Assembly (NCBI GenBank): GCA_037903355.1
Contig: JBAJFE010000037.1
Location: 1,302,001-1,366,000 of the forward strand
Source of the DNA: Trichuris trichiura
Lineage: Eukaryota > Nematoda > Enoplea > Trichinellida > Trichuridae
Length of the DNA stretch: 64,000 nt
Reading direction: 5' to 3'
This document shows positions 23,201-33,608 of this stretch, in pieces. Position 1 is the stretch's first letter. Each line of letters begins with the position of its first letter. The position numbers and the translations under genes are program-made. The notes under the pieces were generated by a model. It did not search any database. It was not told the origin of the DNA and saw only the letters and a list, made by a program, of their open reading frames with translations.

Positions 23201-26200
23201 TAATTACAGGCTGTCGCGCGGGCGCTGGGGAAGTGTATTGTTCGCGAGAAACCTATGGTAATGCAGTAATCCTTCTGCGGAGTGGGTATTCAAACTAAAT
23301 GGAAAGCAGCGGGCAGAAACGTATTCTTGCATCATTCTTCCTTTCAAATATCTGCGCTAGTTAGAACATGAAATTTGTAAGCCATCAGTTTTCTTGATGG
23401 CGGTGTTCAACGAAAGCCGCTCTGTTCTACCCTAGGCGCGCATCGACGAAGTCTTTTACGTACCGAATACTATGCGCGCATACTTACAGGGAGCAACATG
23501 CGTATTTTGCGGATATTGTTTGACCAACAGGAGGCTGGAAATATAAGAAAATGTTCTTCTTATATTCCTTGTACAGCGGGTGATCGAAAAGCAGGCAGTA
23601 CAATTTTCAAAATCAGTCAACATCGGTCCGTTTTTTGCTGGAGAAATCCATTATCTTAGAGTCGGCTACAGGAGCGCCAAGGCGCTTTTGTTGAATAAGA
23701 AATGACAGGCGGACCGATAACGAGTCTGTTTTTCTTCGTGATCGCTTTGTGCTAATCGAATAGAAAACTGGTAGGCAGAAGCCTATTCCACAATTCGTGG
23801 GGCTTATAGACGCGCAGGACCTTTGGAAACGATAGCTCGTCTTGATGTCGGTGTTCCACTGAACACGCTCTTCAATGCACTTTGGGCACATGTACGAACT
23901 ACTTTAGTTGGCTAATATCGTGCCCGTATACTTATCATAAACGATATTCTAATTTTGTGATGCTGAATTTACAAACGGGCAGCTGAAAATATCAAAAGCA
24001 TCTCCTTTTTGCATACTTCCTACAGTAAGTGAAAGAAAAGCAGGTAAAATTATCTTCAAACATGTTCATAGGCCGTCCGCTGTGCGCCGAAGAAGTCTTT
24101 TAGCCGCGAGACCTCCGTAGAAGGGCCGAAATTCTCCTGCGGAATAGGTTAGGAAACGGCGAGCGATGCGGGGCCTGTTTTTCAGCGCGATAGCTTCGTC
24201 CGGATCCAATTTCAAAGAAGCGGGCAGAAACGTTTTCGAGCATTATTTCTGTTTTTAAATAGCCTCGTTCAGTCGCGCAGGTCCATTGGAAACTATAGCT
24301 TTTTCTGATGTCGGTGTTCGAGTAGGGCCGCTCTTCTAAACCCTCAGAAGCATGGGCGAAGTATTTTGGCTAGGGAGTAAAACGCCGCACGCTTACGAAG
24401 AAGGGCATCCGGATTTTTCGAAGCTCGTCTGAGCAACAGGAAACCGGGAACATGAAAATCGTTTCTTTTCACATCCTTCGTACAGTAGATGAACGAAAGC
24501 AGGTACGACTATTTTCTAAAATACTCATAGGCCACCGCTTGCGCGGCGGAAACTTCTTTTGTCAGCAAGAGCGTTGTGGCACCGCTGTAAGTTTTTTGGG
24601 GAGTGCGAATTGAGACGCCGAGCGATAACAAGCCCATTTTTCTGCGCGATGCGTTCATTTGGTTGCAAAAAGAAATGAGTACTGAGGAACGTGTTCCTGC
24701 ATGATTCTTGCTTTTGAATGGCCGCTCGGGATCGGGTAGAGACTTTGGAAGTTATAGGTTTGGTTTGTCGCGCTGTTCGACGAAAACCGTTCTTGTATGC
24801 TTTGGGCGCGCGGTGACGAAGTAGTTTGCGCAGCGAGTATTATGTTCCTGTGCCTATGGGGAGCAAGGCGCGGATATTTCGTGGCTCTTTTGAGCAACGA
24901 GAGGCTGGAAATATGAAAAAATTCTTTTTTATTCTTCATACAGTAATTGAAAGAAAAGCAGGTAGACATATATTCAAAAATAATCGCCAGCCTTCCGATG
25001 CGCGCCGGAGAAATACTTTATCTCCGAGACGGCTACAGGAGAGCTAAAATGTTTCTGCTGAATGGGAAACGAACGGCCCAGCGATAGCGGCCTGCTTTTC
25101 TGAGCGATCGCTTTCCCTTTCGATGCGATATGGAAAGCAGCGCCGGAAACATAACCCTGCAATGTTCTAGCTTTTAGACAGCTGTGTTCGTTCCCATACG
25201 AGTCCTCGACTCCATTATATCTCTTGATCGTCTAAAGTTGGTCTTCTATGGCCTGGAGGCACCTGGAAGACGTACTTTAACTGGCGAATAGTATGCGCCT
25301 ATAGTTACGCAGAGCCATATTCCTAGTTTTCAGAGGTCGAGTAATGAACGGAAAGCCGAAAATATGAAAAACGTCTCTTTTTACATTTGTCGTACAGTAG
25401 ATGAACGAAAAGCAGGTAGCGGTAGTTTCAAAAACACACACAGGCCATCCCCTGCGCGTTGGAGAAATCTTTTGTCGGCGAGATGGCTACAGTGGACCTG
25501 TAATGGTTCTGCGGAATGGGAACGGAAGTGCCGACCGGTAACGAGGCTGTTTTCCTGCGCGATGGTTTCATTTGAAACCAAACAGAGAGCAGCGGGCATA
25601 AAAGTATTCCTGCATCTTTCCTTCTTTAAAATAGCTACTTTGGGTAGCCTAAGAACTTTGGAAGCTATAGGTTTCATTTGTTCCCCTGGCGGCTTTCGAC
25701 GCAATCCGCTCGTCTATACATTCAGCGCGCGTGGAGGAAGTAATTTGGCTAGCAAATATTATGCCGCTATACTTATGGAGAGCAATGTTGAGATTTTTCA
25801 TCGCTTGTTTGGACAACCCACGGCCGAAAACAAGAAATAGTTCTTTTTGTACATTCTTCGTACAGTAGGTGAACGAAACGCAGGTACCGATATTTTCAAA
25901 AATACTCGCAGGCTGTCCGCTGCGCGCCGGGTACCTCTTTCGTCCGTGAAAGGACCGTAGAACCGCTGTGATGCTCCTCTGGAGTGGGAACGGGAACACC
26001 AAGGGAAACTCACCCTGTGTCGTTTGCTCATGATCACATTATCCGAGCAGAAATGGAAAGTGGCGGCAGAAACCAAATCCTGCACCGAACTAGCTTTTAT
26101 ACAGCTGTGTTGAGTTGCGTACGAGTCTTAGAAGCTGTTAGACTTCCTGATGGCGGTGTTTGACTGAAGTTGTTTTTCCTTGTCCTGGGGGCACGTTAAT

Positions 26201-27779
26201 GAAGTAGTTTAACTGCCGAATATTCTGCGCGTATACCTACGCAGAGCCATATTCCTGTTTTTTGGAGCTCGTTCGTGCAACGGGAGACCAGAAACATAAA
26301 AGCGTGTCTTTTTACATTCTTCGTACAGTAGATGAACGAAAAGGAGGTACCAGTATTCTCAAATATCCTAATTAGGCGTCGCATGCGCGCCGGAAAAGGT
26401 TTTTGTGAGGGAGAGGGCTGTAGTAGCGCTGTAGCTTCCTTGCGGAGTGGGGTTTGATACGCGGACCGATGGGGAGCCTGTTCTTCTGCGCAATGGCTTC
26501 ACTCGAAACTAAATGGAAATGAGTGCTTAGAAACGTGTTCGGTGCATCCTCCTTGCTGTTAAATAAATGCTCTTGGTCGGATAGAGACTTTAGAAGCTGT
26601 AGGATTCGTTTGTCGCGGTGATCGACAAAAGGGGCTCTTCTGTACACTGGCCGCGCATGGACGAAGAACTTTACGTAGCGAGTATTATGTTCCTATACTT
26701 ATGGAGAGCAGCATTCGGACTTTTCGAGCCACGGGAGGCTGGAAATAGGAGAAATGACTTTCTTCATACAGTAGATGTACGAAAAGCAGGTACCACGTTT
26801 TTCAAAAATACTCATAGGCCTTCGTCTGCGCGCCCGACTGGTGTTTTGTGTGCGAGAGCGCTTCAGTAGCGCAGTATCGGTTCTCTGTTATGGGAATAGT
26901 ATCGCAGAAGTATAATGAGCCCGTTTTTCTGCGCGAGGGCTTCATTTGAATACAAATTTAACGCAGCCGGCATAAACGTATCCCTGCATTATTCTGCCTT
27001 CTGGAAGCTATAGGTTTCGGTTGTAGCGGTGTTCGACCAAAACCGCTCTTGTATAGCCAGGGCGCGAATAGACGAAGTAGTTTAAGTAGCGAATATCATA
27101 GCCCCATACTCATAGAGAGCATAGCTCAGACTTTTCCGAGATCGTTTGAGCTACGGGATGCTGGAGATAAGAAATAGTTCTGTTTTAACATTCTTCGTAC
27201 AGTAGGTTAACGATAAGAAGGGAGTAGTATTTTCAAAAATAGTCACTAGCCGTCTAACGCTCGCAGGAGAACAGTTTTATTTTCGAGACGGCTACAGCCG
27301 CGCCAAAACGCTTCTGCGGAAAAGATAAGGAAAGGCCGAGCGAGAACGAAGCAGTTTTTTGCGCCATCGCTTCATCGGAAACGAAATGGAAAGTTGCGGG
27401 CACAATCGTACTGCTTAATGCGTATAGCCAACAGATGGCTGTGCTGCCCCGCTATAGAGCTTTGGAATCTGCAGATTGCTATGATTGTGGTGTTCCATTG
27501 GAGCCGCACTTGTATATTCTGACGGGCGCATGCAGGAAATTTTAATTAGCTAATATAGTGTCCCTATACTTACGGTTAGTGCCATTCCGATTTTTCAGTG
27601 CTCGTGCGTGCAACGGACAGCTGGAAATGTGATAAAATGCTAGTTTTTGGATTACTGGTACAGTAGTTAAAGGAAAAGCAGGTACCATTAAATTCAAAAA
27701 TACAAATGAGGCCTCCGGAGCGCGTGGACAAATTTTTGGTCTGCGAGGGGGCTACCGGTGGCTGCGTGAAACCGTTTCG
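17216..27779 (+). repeat. Satellite array 1: about 23 tandem units of roughly 457 bp
   Basis: A repeated cycle of landmarks: GAATATTATGCCCCTATACTTATGG, AGCAACGGGAGGCTGGAAATATGA, TTCGTACAGTAGATGAACG, AAGCAGGTACCAGTATTTTC, TGCGCGCCGGAGAAG, GAGCGATAACGAG, CTGTTTTTCTGCGCGATAG, AACGTATTCCTGCATCATT, AGCCGCTCTTCTATAC. The CGTACAGTAG box recurs near 17607, 18073, 18529, 18990, 19450, 19957, 20402, 20860, 21331, 21791, 22253, 22700, 23159, 23570, 24021, 24480, 24938, 25392, 25860, 26323, 26768, 27197 and 27657, a mean step of about 457 bp. Units differ a good deal, so each is recognisable. Many 60-130-residue open frames in both strands are shadows of the unit. Confidence 0.95.
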
Positions 27780-29097
27780 CGTCACAAAAAGACGCGCCAA
27801 ACAAACACGTAACGCCTTTTCACTTTTGCGTCAAAAGAAGGCACGTCAAACTGAGACGTCATATTTTAACTGCGCGTAAATTTGTTTCATTTGGAAAGGA
27901 AAGGTGTGTTTAGCTGAACTAGAAAGGGTGGATGTTGACTGCAGCTGAACGTGAGAGTTGAGTGAAAAGAAAGCGAGTCAGTCTGACTTGAAAGGTTATT
28001 TTGTCATCGTCGGGATACTTTTATGTATTTGCAGTTAAACGTGAAAAGTAACGCACGTAAACGGTATGACGTGAATTAATTATAGAAGAGAATGATAGAT
28101 TTCTTTCAGTTTTAGATTTAAAGTGAATGTTTTCAGAAAAGTGGGTATTGCGAATTGTTTTCCAGTTTCAAAAGTGCTCATCCTTTAAGCTCTCTTTAAA
28201 CAGGTTGAAGCTGCCGGTGTATAAAAGGTATGAGTAGAGAAGCAAACAGATAAAGCGAACAACTGTGCTGTTTGCTCGAAACTTTAAGAATACAGTAAAA
28301 TTGAGGTAAAGAAAGAACAAAAGAATAATGAACGAAACGCAAATGAATACAATTCATAGTGGCAGGTGGACAAGAATAAAGCGATGGAACAGGAAAGCCG
28401 TAGAAACCAGGATGATATAAAAGACGAAAAGGAAGCATAGAAGGCACCACGAGAAAGAAGAAAAAAACCATGAAGGACTATTAAAGAAGAAGGAAAGTAA
28501 TAAGGTAGAAAAATGCGAACGAAGGGAAAGAGAAAGAAGGAACAAATCTTCAGAAACAAAACGGTAGAAAAGAAGGAAGAAAAAATTATCGAAGACAATT
28601 TTGTGCCAACATAGAGCACACCCCACTACATACAAACTTTAACGGGTTTAAACAGAGTTTAAACGATGGCGAAATCAGAAACTGGAAAATAATTGACATT
28701 TCAACAAACTTTCACCAGTTAATTCCCACCTACAATGGATAGCTGCGAATATAAATCCTTTACGATAAAAACTCTTAAACCGTGATTTTCTTTTATTGTG
28801 AACATAACGTTTATGTAAAAGCACAACCTATATTCAGAGATGTAATTATTGCTCCTAATATTTTTTTATTATGTTGAGATTTAAGGTTTATCGCACCCTG
28901 TCGAAGGTCCTTTGAATCAGCGTTAATGACGAGCAACAATCCGCCCTGAAAGCTCTACTTGGTAAGAAAAGATGAGAAAACAATAGGTCTTATCTTTTTG
29001 TATAGTACAATAATGGAGTAATACTCGCAGTTATTTGGAAGTGTTTCATGTGCAATATAGTTTGACCAGATAAACCAGCCTAAGTTTGTTTTCTTTT

Positions 29098-29201
29098 TCA
29101 ATGACGATTGATAGTTGCCTATGAAACGGACCACTTACAAAATCTATTGCAACTTTGTTATTCACTTTCCTAAGGATAATAAGTAACGTATAGCCAACAT
29201 G
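29098..29201 (-). pseudogene. Coding-like remnant in R1 (unidentified)
   Basis: Read on the minus strand, an open stretch gives a peptide with GYTLLIILRKV, NKVAIDFVSG and LSIVIEK, and is then lost to a frameshift relative to R3. The same peptide with conservative changes is readable in R3 (61509-61934), where the frame stays open for 129 residues after its Met. The hydrophobic/charged alternation suggests a once-coding beta-rich domain. I cannot name the family. Confidence 0.35.
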
Positions 29202-29675
29202 AAAACGGAAACACCCGTGAAACCGAATAATTCAGTTCCCCATTAAAGATGGAACATCAAAAAGTAAATTTGTTTCAGGAACAAAGCCTCTTTGAGTTCT
29301 TTTATCAGTTGCTATGGATTTTACGGTTATAGATGCTGTATGCACTGCAATCAGTCTTTGTTCATCACACTTTTTTAGAATAAATTTGAAATACTCTAGA
29401 ATCTAAGTGACGGAAAAGAGTATTATTTTTTCTTTTTGTCGATAAACTTATTCTTCTTTTACTTTTCCTATCGCTTACTAAAGAAATTACACAACTTTTA
29501 AGTGAACGTTATCAGACTAAGCATTTAGGAATTCGTCAAAATCATATCTTTTTAAAGGGATAATCATATTTCAAAACGTTCTTTGCTCCCAATGTTTATA
29601 CAATCAGAGTAAATATCACTCTAACTGAGTAAATACGATCGTTCTTCAAGGTCAACGAAATAGGTTATCAGTTCA

Positions 29676-29952
29676 TTATATCAGCCAGAGGGAAGAAATT
29701 GTTGGAGCATTTGTTTGCTTTAATCGTATAGTAGTCAGTGCTAATGTTTGCACTTGTAAGATGTAGCTTAACCTCTTATACGCTGAAACGATAAAATTCT
29801 ATACTTACAAGCAATGTGTCAATAGTAAGTGGGTTACTCAAACGACCTTTTATCAGGTCAATCAGTGATTTGCATACCACTAAAGTAATGTGGCCGAGAC
29901 CCAGACGCTCAAAATCAGTGTTCGCTCGTTCCGACTCGCAGAGCAGTTGCTC
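29676..29952 (-). pseudogene. Exon-like pair on the minus strand of R1 (unidentified)
   Basis: The first exon-like block, 29952-29809, is exactly 144 nt (48 codons) between an acceptor-like GCATAG and a donor GTAAGT. It contains EQLLCESER, DFERLGLGH, LVVCKSLIDLIKG and SNPLTIDTLL. After a possible 26-nt intron, a second open block (29782-29676) gives YKRLSYILQVQTLAL, then a stop. The phases do not agree across that intron, so either it is not the partner or the gene is broken. R3 keeps the first block at 62650-62507 with the same length. Function unknown. Confidence 0.4.
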
Positions 29953-30209
29953 CTATGCGACTACTGCTGATTACTGCTCGTTCCTTCCAGTGGTAAATGC
30001 TGCCGGTTGGAGGATTCATTTGGAAAAGAAGAATCGCTGGAGAGGACGACAGGATGACGGTGCCGTATGGAAATGATCGACAGAAATGAAGAATTCTTGA
30101 AAAGATGATGCACAAACCAGTTCAATGTTGCAATGAAAGATGGTGAGTATTTTAGTCTTAAACATCTTTCATTTTTTTCAACTTTTAGAGACTCGCTGTT
30201 GACGAATTG

Positions 30210-30480
30210 AAAGGAAATGGCGATTCGAAATTCGCGAAAAGGATGGAGCCGAGAAAATTGCCCAAACAGCGGATCGTAAAATGGAACAAAGAAGACGGCG
30301 AAAAATAGCGAAGGACGACAGCTCAAAACGGGACGACAATTTCAAACCGAGAGCACTATTCGAAATTCGTGAAGAGGATCGAGCAGAAAAAATTTTCCGT
30401 GCGGTCAATCGTCTAATCGACCAAAAAAGAGGAAAGGACGACCGCTGAAAACGGGGTGACAATTTCAAAACGGAGGACGA
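30210..30480 (+). repeat. Two-copy tandem repeat, about 135 bp, within R1
   Basis: TTCGAAATTCG-GAA-AGGAT, GAAAA, CAGCGGATCGT/AGTCAATCGTC, and AGGACGAC-GCT-AAAACGGG-GACAATTTCAAA recur once each in the two halves. R3 has the same pair at about 62905-63170. Overlapping minus open frames rich in Ser/Arg/Phe come from this repeat. Confidence 0.7.
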
Positions 30481-30842
30481 GGGAAAGACTCTCGACAGTT
30501 CATTTACACTATTTTTTGAAGTAAGAAATTTGTCGTTTTTTGCTTATGTTGATTTTTGTAATATTTTAGGACGAAAAAAGAAAACATCTGGAAAAAAAGA
30601 TTTCGATATTTTGGGTCGCTGTTCGTTCGTCTGATCAATCCGTCAAATTGTCAAACGACCAAATATTGTCATACCTGTGGCAGAGAGGACTCGCTCGTTT
30701 GGTATTGTCTGCCTTCTGCTGACATCAAGTGGCAATAAAATTTTTTAGAGTCGACCGATGGCCGTCTGTTTCCTAAGCGCATTTCAAAGACGGAGACACT
30801 TCTGTGGAGAAGAAATGGATTGGTCTTCAACTTCAGCACATA

Positions 30843-31240
30843 TCATTGCTGAGATTTTTCTCAGCAATGATGGATTTTTCTCAAATCCTATGGACAAGAA
30901 ATGGACTGGTCTTCAACTTCATCAGATCATTGCTGAGATTTTTCTCAGCAACTCCATTCCTTCATCATCTCTGACAGAGCTGATCATATCCTGGTGTTGG
31001 GTATGAATCTCTCTGTTTTATGATGTGATTTTTTCACATCGCGAATTTTTTTGTCATACTTCGCTCTTCAGCATCGTCTCCTGTTCGAAGACATCGTCTG
31101 GAATCATCTTATGGATCGCGCTCCGCTGATCGCGTCTCGTGATCATCATTCTCTCATTTTGTCTCCTCTCATATCTTCTCTCCTCTGAGCAGATGAGATT
31201 TTTCTCTCATCATGTTCAGTTCTTTTCACTCAGTCTTTCA
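30843..31240. repeat. Cluster of small hairpins in the R1 tail
   Basis: Near-perfect stem-loops follow each other: CATTGCTGAG-ATTTTT-CTCAGCAATG (about 30845), a second copy near 30927, GATGTGA-TTTTT-TCACATC (about 31022), GATCGCG-CTCCGCT-GATCGCG-type pairs (about 31115), and ATGAGATTTTTCTCTCAT (about 31193). R3 keeps one CTGAGATTTTTCTCAG copy near 63515 and the TCACATC hairpin. They could be terminators of transcription or structural sites; nothing shows which. Confidence 0.55.
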
Positions 31241-31509
31241 TTCTCAGTCTCTCTCTCTCCTGGTTCATTTTCTGGGAGGGGGGTTGTCTTCGGCCAGGTT
31301 CTTTCGGTCCGATTGGTGGATCCGATTCCTGGTATTTGCACGGATCGGGAATCCGCTCCTGTATTCGAGTGTATTATGCCGGCATCCGGCGCGTTTTTTA
31401 AGTCTTTGTTTACTTAGTGGTTTTTTTGAGCAACCTTCTTCCCCCTGGTGTGATTTTTTTGATCACGTGGTTCCTTCCCCATTACCACGTTTCGAGTGAC
31501 ATTTCGAGT

Positions 31510-32065
31510 GACAACCTCTCATGCGGTTATTTCTGAGATGGATGGATGAGTCATACTCCCTCCTGCGATCATTCTGACATGCAAATTTTGGGAGTACCCC
31601 CTCATGCAGTGATTTTGACATGCATTTTTGGGGGTACTCCCCTCATGCAGTGATTTTGACATGCAGATTAGAGTATTTCCCCGATGCGATGACTTTGGCA
31701 TACAATTTTGAGGGTACCCTCCGCATGCGATGATTTTGACATGCAATTGTGAGGGTACCCCCCGCATGCGATGACCTTTGACATGCAATTTTGAGGGTAC
31801 CCTCCGCATGCGATGATTTTGACATGCAATTTGACACGCAATTTTGAGGGTACCCTCCGCATGCGAGGATTTTGACATGCAATTTTGGGATATTCATGCT
31901 GTGATTCTGACATGCGGTTTTGAGGGTACCCTCCGCATGCGATTATTTTGACATGATGTACAGGGGTACTCTCGCATGCGATGACTTTGACAAGCGGTTC
32001 GAGAGTACCCCTTGATGCAATGACTTCGACATGCACTTTTCAGTGATCTCCAGCATGCAATGTGT
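31510..32065. repeat. 41-bp minisatellite, about 12 units
   Basis: The unit reads GCATGCGATGATTTTGACAT then GCAATTTTGAGGGTACCCTC, period about 41 bp with small indels. Two perfect palindromes recur in most units: GAGGGTACCCTC and CGCATGCG. The minus strand is open in three frames at once (31519-31878, 31643-31897, 31668-32036), which follows from a stop-free unit whose length is not a multiple of three. It is not a CRISPR array: there are no unique spacers. Confidence 0.92.
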
Positions 32066-32612
32066 TGGATGCTACTATTTGTGTGACATCCTCATGAGAT
32101 GATTTTATGGACTTGCACAGTGACTCCTTTTCATGCAATGACTATGTTAGCGATGACAATTTTCTCGCTGGATTATCATACTGTCAGCACGGTCCTTTCA
32201 TGCAAGAACATTTACGCTCGTAGGAGATGTACCCTCTACGTGAAGGCAACATGCCAGTGCCAGAACATCCATCAGCACAGGGGTTATACACTCCATGCCA
32301 ATCTAACATGTATGCTTCAATTCCAATCATACATCTAGGAATCATACCCACTACTAGACCGCTGTACGTTATAGGACTCCATTAGATATTTTAGACCCAT
32401 GGAAGCGACATTCATACTTCGCATGCAGGTATATAGGTACCAGAGGAACGGTATGGCTCCACGGGTTACAAGCAGGTGGTACAACTCCTACTCTCAGGTG
32501 TTGTACTTTTTAAGAATAGGCAACATGCGGTCCATTTCCATCAGAGAAGGTACGGTATAGTATCCCCATTTCAGAGCAAGATATGTTTCATGAAGTTCCA
32601 TAGGTCCATTGG
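32066..32612. other. No supportable gene; decayed minisatellite edge
   Basis: GCATGC/CATGCAA words continue sparsely beyond the minisatellite up to about 32440, suggesting degenerate units. No gene is recognised. Confidence 0.45.
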
Positions 32613-32933
32613 TCAGTGTGAGGATGACAGAAGGTGCCAAAATTGCTGTGGATGTCTTGTGGTTTTAAACTTTCTTTTCTTTTCAACAGCTCTGTACATT
32701 TCAAGTCTGTCGCATGTTGCCCTGTCGCGCTTGTCGTTGATCTTGAGGCTTTTTGTTGTTTTTGTGACAGTAGTCCTTCCATTCTTGTGCTTGTCGCTGC
32801 TGCTTTCTTCCGCTAGCATTGCATAATCTTGCTTGAGCTCTTCAATTCCCATTAAATTGTTTTTTAACTTTTCAATTCGTGACTTTTCCATTTGCTTCTT
32901 TCGGCACACCTTGCACTTTTTATCATTTCTCAA
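32613..32933 (-). CDS. Unidentified Lys/Glu-rich open frame
   Basis: A 106-residue frame starting MRNDKKCKVCRKKQMEKSR, with a CxxC near residue 7 and a charged, probably helical or coiled-coil stretch (residues 15-45: KLKNNLMGIEELKQDYAML). Base composition looks more coding-like than its surroundings. No homologue is recognised. It may be an exon of a larger gene or a remnant; both ends are uncertain. The overlapping plus frame at 32476-32826 is probably its shadow. Confidence 0.3.
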   Translation of the reverse strand: MRNDKKCKVCRKKQMEKSRIEKLKNNLMGIEELKQDYAMLAEESSSDKHKNGRTTVTKTTKSLKINDKRDRATCDRLEMYRAVEKKRKFKTTRHPQQFWHLLSSSH

Positions 32934-33478
32934 AATAATCTCTGCTGCTCACAATTGGCCAACCGAGTTTGCATACAGTTCACATATTTTTTGTCATCAC
33001 CTTTGCTCCGATTGTGCCAAATGAGCGGTCATTTTCCGACTTTGCTTTCCTTGTTATCGCGTCCGTGACAAACGATTTGTGGATTGTGTCTTTGTGAACA
33101 TATAACACCATTTGTTAACCATTGCAGACAATTTTAACCATTGTAAACTTCGCAACTTCTACACCGTACCTCCTCTAATGAAAACCTACAAGCCCATAAC
33201 CAGAATCCAACGGTCAAACGAGAGAACAATACTATCCCATACATTTGAAATTATATACGAGCACAACGCGACACATTCAAACCTATATCATGCCATGATG
33301 TAATACATGAGGATGTCACACAAATAGATATATGAGATCACTGTCATGCAATTAATACATGTGTGAGAATTCAATGTTATTAACACTCCCGGCATGCAAA
33401 CATCAATTCTTACCAATGGAACAGAATGTCGTGTAGTTCTTCATGTAGGTTCTGACTTTCGGCTGAAACTGGATGCCC

Positions 33479-33520
33479 TACCAACGTATGGATGGGCGGT
33501 TATTACTTCAAAACGGGACA
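33479..33520. repeat. Fragment of fold-back element arm
   Basis: CTACCAACGTATGGATGGGCGGTTATTA resembles the arm block of the fold-back family (CTACCAACGGATGGATGAGCGATTATTA). Neighbouring blocks of the family are not recognisable. Confidence 0.5.
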
Positions 33521-33608
33521 AAACTTTGCCAAGACATCGAGAACAATGCACACTGCTTTGGGTCAGTTTTACTTTGGCATTTCACCTGAAGGACCTCCCA
33601 AAAATTCT

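Larger units (their letters stand above)
27780..31420 (+). repeat. Right flank of satellite module 1 (R1)
   Basis: Collinear with 60529-64000 (R3) and, for its first 1.5 kb, with 54374-55905 (R2). It holds the CGTCAA edge, a purine-rich stretch (about 28290-28600) whose minus strand gives Ser/Phe-rich open frames in all three copies, coding-like minus-strand segments (about 29098-29201 and 29676-29952), a roughly 135-bp tandem repeat (30210-30480), and a hairpin-rich tail (30840-31240). It continues beyond what R3 shows, because R3 runs off the window. Confidence 0.9.

Noticed and set aside
28196..28635. Phe/Ser-rich minus-strand membrane-like proteins (also at 54789-55202 and 60974-61353)
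   Set aside because: They come from a purine-rich stretch of the right flank. Several overlapping frames are open and differ by indels among the three copies, so composition explains them.
29816..30076. Plus-strand 86-residue frame shared with 62514-62774
   Set aside because: Conserved only as part of the R1/R3 duplication. The opposite strand has a better exon-like block with splice sites in the same place.
15356..31420. Autonomous large transposon spanning module 1
   Set aside because: No transposase, integrase, Rep/helicase, reverse transcriptase or DNA polymerase signature was found on either strand, and no terminal repeats were seen.
31510..32065. CRISPR-like array
   Set aside because: Units are contiguous with no unique spacers, and the context is eukaryotic. 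It is a minisatellite.
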